A stretch of 39,854 bases of DNA from Tychonema bourrellyi FEM_GT703 (GTDB lineage: Bacteria; Cyanobacteriota; Cyanobacteriia; Cyanobacteriales; Microcoleaceae). This document shows, piece after piece, positions 34,516 to 39,854 of this stretch. The position numbers were made by a program, and so were the translations under genes. Location of the stretch: NCBI RefSeq assembly GCF_002412335.2, contig NZ_NXIB02000013.1:23522-63375 (forward strand), given 5' to 3'. The notes under the pieces were generated by a model, which saw only the letters and a program-made list of their open reading frames with translations, was not told the DNA's origin and ran no database searches. How positions within the stretch are numbered: position 1 is the stretch's first letter; the number at the start of each line of letters is the position of its first letter.

Positions 34516-34691
34516 GACTACCTTTTAGTCCGCGCAGTCAGACTTCAAATGATGCCACACAAGCTTGGACAAGCAGCTCTTTGGGCAAAGCTTGAGGAGC
34601 AAAAAGCGAGACGTTCTGCACAGAATTGAGGTTTTCACCGGACAGAACTGACATAATTAAGTAAATAAAATGCAAAACTAACCACAGTAAT

Positions 34692-35066
34692 ATGTCTGAG
34701 AACTCTAATATTAAATTTACGATCGCCTTTAATGACCCTGACTTGGACTCACAAGAACTAGAAGAGCAGGCGCAACGGCTGATGGCTGAATTGAAGCAAA
34801 TGGACGAAGTTGCAGTCGATCGCGTCCTTGACCCCAATCCACCAGAAGGCAACAAAGCGATCGGGGGAATGCTGGTGGGTTTACTAACGGCTGAGGTCAC
34901 TCTTGCCAATGCTAAAAAGTTGATGGGGTTTCTGGGCGATCGCCTCGGTGGTAAGCCGATCGAACTCTCCGTAGAAGCTAACGGTAAGAAGCTGACAGTC
35001 AAAGCCCACAGTCGGGAAGAACTCGAAGCCGCGATTAAATTAGCCCAAGATTTTATAGTGGAATAG
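34692..35066 (+). CDS. EACC1-like small protein (effector-associated constant component)
   Basis: 124 residues. Ferredoxin-like pattern: FTIAFNDPDLDSQELEEQAQ, LMAELKQMDEVAVDRVLDPN, then PPEGNKAIGGMLVGLLTAEV (the conserved P-x-G-x-K-(A/G) turn), a helix, DRLGGKPIELSVEANGKKLT and a final helix AAIKLAQDFIVE. This order matches the small conserved protein encoded next to caspases, trypsin-like proteases or TIR proteins in bacterial conflict systems (EACC1). It lies 10 bp before the caspase-FGE gene and is surely cotranscribed. Expected role is to associate with and control or recruit the effector (inference). Confidence 0.72.
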   Translation: MSENSNIKFTIAFNDPDLDSQELEEQAQRLMAELKQMDEVAVDRVLDPNPPEGNKAIGGMLVGLLTAEVTLANAKKLMGFLGDRLGGKPIELSVEANGKKLTVKAHSREELEAAIKLAQDFIVE

Positions 35067-35076
35067 ACAGAAAAAC

Positions 35077-37155
35077 ATGGCAAAGGTGGGGTTGTTGATT
35101 GGGGTTAGTGAATATCAGCCGGGGTTAAATCCCTTACCTGCGGCGGTGAAAGACATTGAAGCTCTGCAACGAGTGTTACAAGACCCAGAAATGGGCGGGT
35201 TTGATGAGGTGAAAACCCTTGCCAATCCTGAACCTCACGCAATGCAGCTTGCAATAGAGACGTTGTTTGACAGTCGCGCCAAAGACGATCTGATTTTACT
35301 GTTCTTCTCTGGACATGGGATTAAGGATGATGCTGGCAGGCTGTATTTTGCTAGCCGGAGCACTCGGAAAAACCCCAAGGGAAACTTAATTAAGTCAACT
35401 GCTATATCTGCAAGCTTTGTTCACGAAATTATGAATAATAGCCGTGCCAAACGGCAGGCAATTATTTTGGACTGTTGTTTTAGCGGCGCATTTGATCCAG
35501 GATTGCAGGCAAAGGATGATGGCTCAGTTGACTTGCGGACTCAATTAGGTGCTGAAGGGCGAGTAGTGCTGACATCCTCCAGTTCAACGGAATATTCCTT
35601 TGAGCAGCAGGGATCGGATTTGTCGATTTACACCCGTTATTTGGTGGAAGGTATTGAAACCGGGGCAGGTGATACCAATAGCGATGGGTTAGTTTCGATA
35701 CTGGAGTTGCATGAATATGCTGTCAGCAAAGTGCAGGAAGAATTGCCTGCAATGACCCCAAAAATCATCGTGCTGAAAGACAAGGGATTTGAAATTGTGC
35801 TTGCTAAAGCACGGGTAGCTGACCCCAAGCTGAAATATCGAAAAGCCGCTTCACGGTATGCCAATGTAGGCACGATTCGACCGGCAGGACGGGCAATTTT
35901 GAATACGTTGAGGCAGCAGTTAGGATTGACGGCTGACGAAACGGCGGAAATTGAAGCTGAGGTATTGCGTCCTTACCAGGAACGACTCGCGAATTTGCAA
36001 AAATACCGAGAAACACTGATCGCAGAGGCAGAACATGAATATCCGTTGAGTGAGTTCGCCCGTGAAGAATTGAATACGCTTCAACAGATGCTTTTGTTGA
36101 GAGATGGGGATGTCTTGCCTATTCAGCAGGAGATTGAGGCACTGTTTACTCAGCAGGCAGAAGCAAAACGTCAAGCTCAAGAACAAGCAAAAACCAGTCA
36201 AGTCTCTAGTCCTCAAAACAACGTAGGGACTAAATTGCAGCGTTTTGAGTTTGATGTTATTACTGTTGACAAAACAGGAAAGGAAAACAGTCGCACCAAG
36301 AAGTCAGCAGAGGTTTTTGCCGAAGACTTGGGTAATGGGGTGTTGCTAGAAATGGTGCAGATTCCTCAAGGAAGTTTTTTGATGGGTTCGCCAAAAAATG
36401 AACTTGAGAGAAGGGACAATGAAGGCCCCCAGCACCAGGTAACTGTTCCAGCTTTCTTGATGGGCAAATATGCTGTTACCCAAGCCCAGTGGAAAACTGT
36501 AGCAAATCTACCTCAACTTGAACGCAAACTCCGGCCAGATCCCTCTAGCTTCAAAGGTGCAAATCGTCCTGTAGAATTCGTTTCTTGGTATCATGCCGTC
36601 GAGTTTTGTGCCAGACTGTCTCAACATACTGGTAAGCCCTACCGCCTACCCAGCGAAGCCGAATGGGAATATGCTTGTCGCGCTGGGACAACCACACCTT
36701 TTCATTTTGGGGAAACGATTACGACAGATTTAGCGAATTATCGAGGTACAGATAACGAAGAGTACAAGTGGTCTGGTTCCTATGGTGCTGGGCCTAAAGG
36801 AATTGATCGCGAAGAAACAACGCCTGTGGGTAGTTTTCGGGTAGCCAATGCCTTTGGACTCTATGATATGCACGGGAATGTCTGGGAGTGGTGTGCCGAT
36901 CCTTGGCATAGTGGCTATCAAGGTGCGCCTACCGATGGTACGGTTTGGGATGAAATTTGTAATGATAATCGTTATCAAAATAATATTCACTTATTAATCA
37001 ACACGAAGGAAGATAAACGAACTCAGGTGCTGCGCGGCGGTTCGTGGCGCGCAGATCCGGGGGATTGCCGAGCGGCGATTCGCAACAACGTTCAGCCACG
37101 AATCGCCGCCAACGTCTTCGGTTTTCGAGTTGTGTGTGTTGCTGCGTGGACTTAA
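35077..37155 (+). CDS. Orthocaspase fused to an FGE/C-type-lectin-like domain; candidate DGR target protein
   Basis: 692 residues. Residues 1-245 form a peptidase C14 caspase domain with dyad H80 (LLFFSGHGI) and C134 (IILDCCFSGAF). Residues ~283-357 hold a helical domain often seen in cyanobacterial signalling proteins (TAEIEAEVLRPYQER...EYPLSE). Residues ~360-410 are a Gln/Lys linker. Residues ~424-687 form an FGE-sulfatase domain (EMVQIPQGSFLMGSP, VTVPAFLMGKYAVTQAQW, YRLPSEAEWEYACRAGTTT, GLYDMHGNVWEWC, VLRGGSW, GFRVV). In orthocaspases the dyad cleaves after basic residues. Such FGE folds often serve as binding domains rather than enzymes. The last 45 codons have the codon pattern of a DGR variable region (separate entry). 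It forms a two-gene unit with the EACC1-like protein. Confidence 0.92.
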   Translation: MAKVGLLIGVSEYQPGLNPLPAAVKDIEALQRVLQDPEMGGFDEVKTLANPEPHAMQLAIETLFDSRAKDDLILLFFSGHGIKDDAGRLYFASRSTRKNPKGNLIKSTAISASFVHEIMNNSRAKRQAIILDCCFSGAFDPGLQAKDDGSVDLRTQLGAEGRVVLTSSSSTEYSFEQQGSDLSIYTRYLVEGIETGAGDTNSDGLVSILELHEYAVSKVQEELPAMTPKIIVLKDKGFEIVLAKARVADPKLKYRKAASRYANVGTIRPAGRAILNTLRQQLGLTADETAEIEAEVLRPYQERLANLQKYRETLIAEAEHEYPLSEFAREELNTLQQMLLLRDGDVLPIQQEIEALFTQQAEAKRQAQEQAKTSQVSSPQNNVGTKLQRFEFDVITVDKTGKENSRTKKSAEVFAEDLGNGVLLEMVQIPQGSFLMGSPKNELERRDNEGPQHQVTVPAFLMGKYAVTQAQWKTVANLPQLERKLRPDPSSFKGANRPVEFVSWYHAVEFCARLSQHTGKPYRLPSEAEWEYACRAGTTTPFHFGETITTDLANYRGTDNEEYKWSGSYGAGPKGIDREETTPVGSFRVANAFGLYDMHGNVWEWCADPWHSGYQGAPTDGTVWDEICNDNRYQNNIHLLINTKEDKRTQVLRGGSWRADPGDCRAAIRNNVQPRIAANVFGFRVVCVAAWT
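37033..37140 (+). other. Candidate DGR variable region (VR) in the caspase-FGE gene
   Basis: Between the invariant GGSW and GFRVV anchors (residues 654-686) codons at the surface positions end in C or T: CGC, GAT, GAT, ATT, AAC, AAC, GTT, ATC, GCC, GCC, AAC, GTC. All could derive from AAC or AAT by changes only at the first two bases, which is the trace left by adenine-directed mutagenesis. Scaffold codons (TGG, TGC, CGA, CCA, GGT) are unaffected. The domain, its position at the 3' end and the fold match known DGR variable proteins. Template repeat and reverse transcriptase are not in the window. Confidence 0.6.
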
Positions 37156-37212
37156 TAGCTCTTTACACTTTTACCATTTTGCTCTTTACACTTCTTAATT
37201 TTTCACTTGTTG

Positions 37213-37239
37213 GTCGCCTCTGGTGACTCGATTTTTTTT
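37213..37239 (+). terminator. Probable terminator after the caspase gene
   Basis: GTCGCC-TCT-GGTGAC (one G-T pair) followed by a run of eight T within 5 bp. Confidence 0.55.
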
Positions 37240-37351
37240 GAAAAAACGGCACTAAACGTGCTAATATATATCAACAGAAAAATTGTCGATCAAATCAACG
37301 CTGCTCTATCTTACATTGAAGAAAATTGCGCTCAAATCGAAACTGAGTATT
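37240..37351 (+). pseudogene. Possible 3' relic of a small DUF433-like gene
   Basis: The plus frame reads NRKIVDQINAALSYIEENCA and QIETEYC, resembling the C-terminus of DUF433/antitoxin-like proteins (V-x-x-ALAYY-NR-EI-E). It has no upstream domain. The repeat element at 37352 interrupts the frame immediately after YCRV. The following 37416-37543 has no gene. Confidence 0.3.
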
Positions 37352-37415
37352 GTAGGGTGCGTCAGCCCACAGCGTTTACCTTAGCCTTTGGGGCGATCAA
37401 GCTGACGCACCCTAC
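37352..37415. repeat. Inverted repeat GTAGGGTGCGTCAGC...GCTGACGCACCCTAC
   Basis: Perfect 15-bp ends around 34 bp; same family as 20826-20890, with the inner three bases differing symmetrically (AGC against GCT), so the stem is conserved by compensation. Confidence 0.9.
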
Positions 37416-37543
37416 AGGCCTTTAATCTTGACGGCTATGCTCTTCTTTTGCTCGGAATCTTGACAAAACTCGGCTGGCTTGAACTCGTGTCGATTCAATT
37501 TGTCACTTTTAGGGAAGCTGGACTATCGATGGACGCTAGCGAT

Positions 37544-37855
37544 CTATGCTACCGTAGAAACTCTTTCATACTCTTCACTGTGTTTTTGCACCGCATCCCA
37601 GATATCAACTTTTTGCTGAAGATTCAGCCAAAGTTGAGGGCCATTCCCTAACGCTTTCCCAATCCGAATTGCCATATCTACTGTAATTGGTCTTTGACCT
37701 AAAACAATTTCGTTGACACTACGGCGGGATACACCAAGTATCTCAGCAAACCTGGTTTGAGTCATTTCAATATCTTCAAGCACATCTGAAATGACCTCCC
37801 CCGGATGTACTGGTCTTACTTTCCTGCCTTGAATAATGTCTTTTATGTCTTTCAT
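37544..37855 (-). CDS. higA: HigA-family antitoxin / XRE-type regulator
   Basis: 103 residues. HigA signature: RKVRPVHPGEVISDVLEDIE, an HTH (TRFAEILGVSRRSVNEIVLG), RPITVDMAIRIGKALGN, then GPQLWLNLQQKVDIWDA. HigA binds the HigB ribonuclease and its own promoter. The gene normally upstream, higB, is missing here except for a possible C-terminal relic at 37905-37961, so this is an orphan antitoxin. Confidence 0.92.
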   Translation of the reverse strand: MKDIKDIIQGRKVRPVHPGEVISDVLEDIEMTQTRFAEILGVSRRSVNEIVLGQRPITVDMAIRIGKALGNGPQLWLNLQQKVDIWDAVQKHSEEYERVSTVA

Positions 37856-37904
37856 GCAACTTTCCTTTCGGTTTAAGTTAAATTTTTACATTTTGTCTGA
37901 TTGT

Positions 37905-37961
37905 CTAGTGATAATCTTCAAAATCTATATCGTATGCAATGTACTCATAGCCAATCGATCG
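37905..37961 (-). pseudogene. C-terminal relic of a HigB/RelE-like toxin
   Basis: The minus frame reads GRSIGYEYIAYDIDFEDYH and stops at TAG 37905-37907, 50 bp before higA. The ending D-x-D-x-EDYH is typical for HigB toxins, which end at this distance from HigA. Upstream it runs directly into the 3' end of moaB, so the rest of the gene has been lost. Confidence 0.4.
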
Positions 37962-37983
37962 CCCAAAACACCAACTTCACCCC

Positions 37984-38490
37984 TCACCCACCCCGCAACT
38001 GCATGACCAAATGAACTAATTCCGGCAAAATCAGCTTCTCCACAGCCAGTTTCACCGCATTCTTAGAACCCGGAAGAGAAAAAACTAATTTGCCTTGATA
38101 AACGCCAGCAACAGCACGAGACGCGATCGCCCTAGAACCAATTTCTTGATAACTCAAAAACCGAAAAATCTCCCCAAATCCCGGTAAAATCCTGTCCAGC
38201 AAACTCTCCATCACATCATAAGTAGTATCTCGCGGAGCAATACCAGTTCCGCCACTAAAAATTATCGCATCCACATCTTCGCGCTCACAAACAGCCTGCA
38301 TTTGCAATATAATTTTCGTCGCATCATCCTTGACAACTGTGTAAGCCACCACAACATGACCAGCATCTTTCAGCAACTTCTTAATTAAAACACCGCTATT
38401 GTCTGTTTCGGCAGAGCGCGTGTCGCTAATAGTAATGACAGCACAATTCACGGTCATTTCAGATAAATCAGGATGAGGAATTTGCGTCAT
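37984..38490 (-). CDS. moaB: MoaB/Mog-family molybdopterin protein
   Basis: 168 residues. MoCF-biosynthesis fold: VNCAVITISDTRSAETDNSG, VVVAYTVVKDD, VDAIIFSGGTGIAPRDTTYD (the SGGTG molybdopterin loop), LPGFGEIFRFLSYQEIGSRA and VFSLPGSKNAVKLAVEKL. Adenylates molybdopterin, or assists in Mo cofactor assembly, in the cytoplasm; Mo enzymes in cyanobacteria include nitrate reductase. The start at 38490 is followed by an in-frame ATG 12 codons later that is also possible. Confidence 0.93.
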   Translation of the reverse strand: MTQIPHPDLSEMTVNCAVITISDTRSAETDNSGVLIKKLLKDAGHVVVAYTVVKDDATKIILQMQAVCEREDVDAIIFSGGTGIAPRDTTYDVMESLLDRILPGFGEIFRFLSYQEIGSRAIASRAVAGVYQGKLVFSLPGSKNAVKLAVEKLILPELVHLVMQLRGG

Positions 38491-38497
38491 ATAAAAT

Positions 38498-38766
38498 AAG
38501 TTGTTAGTTGTTAGTTGTTAGTTGTTAGTTGTTAGTTGTTAGTTGTTAGTTGTTAGTTATTAGTTGTTAGTTGTTAGTTGTTAGTTGTTAGTTGTTAGTT
38601 GTTAGTTATTTGTTATGAGTTATTTGTTATGAGTTATGAGTTATGAGTTATTTGTTATTGGTCAGGGGTTATTAGTTATAAAAACCAATAACCCATAACC
38701 TATGCCCTATGCCCTATGCCCTATGCCCTATGCCCCATGCCCCATGCCCTATGCCCTATGCCCCAT
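38498..38766. repeat. Heptamer arrays (GTTAGTT)n, (TTATGAG)n and (CCCTATG)n
   Basis: About fifteen GTTAGTT units, then TTATGAG/TTATTTG units, then ten CCCTATG/CCCCATG units fill the gap between psb28 and moaB. STRR type, no gene. The arrays differ in unit from those at 3785, 10503 and 20198 but share the 7-bp period. Confidence 0.95.
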
Positions 38767-38769
38767 AAA

Positions 38770-39102
38770 CTATGCTTTGTTAAATCCTAAGCCCTTTGCC
38801 TCAGAGTAGCGTTCCATAAAACGCATAAAGCGCTCCCATTCTTCAGCACTTTTCATTAGATAAAGAGCTTCCAAACCAGCAGGCTGACCGTTGATGAATT
38901 TAGCCTTAACTTCGCGAGTGATGATTTCACCTTCTTCATCAATCATGTACATTCCAGTAATGTCTTCTGTACTGGTAGTTAGAGCTTTGGGATTTTCAAA
39001 GATAAAAGTAGCCCTGCCTTGACTGCCGCTTTTAGAACGAGTTAGACGCACTTCTGGCACGGAATCTTCGTCCGTACCACGGGAAAATTGAATTTTAGCC
39101 AT
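38770..39102 (-). CDS. psb28: Photosystem II assembly protein Psb28
   Basis: 110 residues, full length. [80 protein letters not shown] and [19 protein letters not shown] identify Psb28. It binds CP47/D1 assembly intermediates on the cytosolic side of thylakoids and protects them during repair. It fixes the host as an oxygenic phototroph. Monocistronic, with heptamer repeats downstream. Confidence 0.97.
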   Translation of the reverse strand: MAKIQFSRGTDEDSVPEVRLTRSKSGSQGRATFIFENPKALTTSTEDITGMYMIDEEGEIITREVKAKFINGQPAGLEALYLMKSAEEWERFMRFMERYSEAKGLGFNKA

Positions 39103-39258
39103 AATTTGACAATTGAACCTTAATGATTGCTTAATTTCTTAAGATCCCATCATAAAACGATTCGGTACAGCGAAATCGAGACTTGGGAGAGGGGAAGAGG
39201 AGAAAAAAGCAGACTCAAGTTTGAATGCAAATCTTCCTTGTCGCCCTTCCCCATACTC

Positions 39259-39854
39259 CTAGACGATGTAAGGAGAGTTAATCGGCTGGGTCCGATTGGT
39301 TGCGACTAAAGTTTGGTAGATGAGAGCGGATATTTCACCACGGGTGATGTCGCGGGCGGGAGAAAAGCGATCGCGCGCTGGATAATTCACCACCATTTTG
39401 CGCTCTGTGGCCGTTGCTACCTGAGCGGTGGCAAAACTGGGAATCAAAGCCCGATCGCTGTAAACGCTCAAAGAATTGGGGTTTCCGCCCCCAAGCTGCA
39501 AACCATTTACCAAAGAGACAACCGCCTGAGCCCTAGTCAAATTCTGATTCGGGCGAAACGTGATGTCGGGATATCCCGCCAAAAATCCACCTCGATTAGC
39601 TTTTTCGATCGCCACTTTTGCCCAAAAATCCGCCGCCACATCCTTAAAATTCGTCGCATCACGGCGGGGCGCAAGTTCAAAAGCCTTCGCCAGCAAAGCC
39701 GCATACTGAGCCCTAGTCAAACCTTGATCCGGCTTAAAAGTGCCGTCAGGAAAACCACTGATAATATTCATGTTTGCCAAACGTTCAATAAAATCCTTAG
39801 CCCAGTGAGTGCTGACATCACTGAATCTGATTCCGTTTGGAGTTGGAGTTGGAG
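39259..39854 (-). CDS. SLH-domain protein (5' end outside window)
   Basis: The frame is open to the window edge, leaving 197 codons. A PTPTPNG linker precedes three S-layer-homology repeats: FSDVSTHWAKDFIERLANMN / ISGFPDGTFKPDQGLTRAQY; FKDVAADFWAKVAIEKAN / LAGYPDITFRPNQNLTRAQA; and a weaker third, YSDRALIPSFA / VVNYPARDRFSPARDITRGE. SLH repeats anchor proteins to the peptidoglycan-linked polymer of the cell wall. The region upstream, outside the window, may carry another domain, since the Pro-Thr linker implies an N-terminal part. Confidence 0.93.
   Translation of the reverse strand, partial: PTPTPNGIRFSDVSTHWAKDFIERLANMNIISGFPDGTFKPDQGLTRAQYAALLAKAFELAPRRDATNFKDVAADFWAKVAIEKANRGGFLAGYPDITFRPNQNLTRAQAVVSLVNGLQLGGGNPNSLSVYSDRALIPSFATAQVATATERKMVVNYPARDRFSPARDITRGEISALIYQTLVATNRTQPINSPYIV

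Noticed and set aside
38498-38766. Possible CRISPR array
   Set aside because: Units are 7 bp, directly adjacent and without unique spacers; no cas genes nearby.

Overview
The window looks like chromosomal DNA of a filamentous cyanobacterium, probably of the Microcoleus/Oscillatoria type. The evidence is a psb28 photosystem II gene, dense GCGATCGC (HIP1) sites, ATTTGTT/CCCAATG-type heptamer arrays between genes, many small inverted repeats, XisH/XisI, SLH-domain and RTX-repeat surface proteins, and no plasmid or phage backbone. The genus is an inference. No rRNA and no CRISPR array was seen.

Layout. 1-1290: 3' part of ribBA (riboflavin). 1.3-3.7 kb: a MAPEG-family gene relic cut by repeats, a small RTX-type protein, and a secreted protein carrying a four-fold in-frame expansion of an intergenic repeat. 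3.9-6.2 kb: a translationally coupled OmpR-type response regulator and histidine kinase. 6.3-9.0 kb: an LCP-family cell-wall protein, a small membrane protein and rpe. 9.05-9.67 kb: repeats and a deletion derivative of an IS200/IS605 element. 9.7-12.0 kb: a DsbA-like lipoprotein and a three-gene group ending in a strong hairpin (CsbD-like protein, small lipoprotein, unknown protein). 12.1-14.6 kb: a small gene split by a ~100-bp MITE, an M28 peptidase and a decayed IS4-type element. 14.7-19.9 kb: a 1738-residue adhesin (DUF4347, beta-helix, Gly-rich, seven SdrD/CnaB-like repeats, RTX). 20.4-24.0 kb: a sulfate ABC transporter operon (sbpA-cysT-cysW plus a NIL-domain protein). 24.1-25.6 kb: a WD40 relic, tRNA-Thr and an unrecognised gene of foreign appearance. 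25.7-28.7 kb: an Xaa-Pro aminopeptidase and an aminotransferase. 28.8-31.3 kb: xisH/xisI, a TetR regulator and a divergent coq4-like operon with a readable TetR-type operator set. 31.5-33.9 kb: a Kir-type potassium channel, a small membrane protein and a methyltransferase. 34.0-37.9 kb: a conflict/defence-like cluster (BrnT/BrnA, an EACC1-like protein, a caspase-FGE fusion, HigA). 38-39.85 kb: moaB, psb28 and the 3' part of an SLH-domain gene.

The most interesting object is the pair at 34692-37155. A small EACC1-like protein precedes an orthocaspase whose C-terminal formylglycine-generating-enzyme/C-type-lectin domain ends in a block of NNC/NNT codons (37048-37125). That block has the form expected of the variable region of a diversity-generating retroelement (DGR). 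No reverse transcriptase or template repeat lies in the window, so any DGR would have to act in trans. If real, this is a caspase effector with a hypervariable recognition surface.

A second theme is gene decay and remodelling by small repeats. One MITE splits a gene and its removal restores the reading frame exactly. One repeat expanded in 72-bp steps inside a secreted protein. MAPEG, WD40, transposase and toxin genes survive only as fragments next to repeats. Two members of one inverted-repeat family sit inside the sulfate operon.
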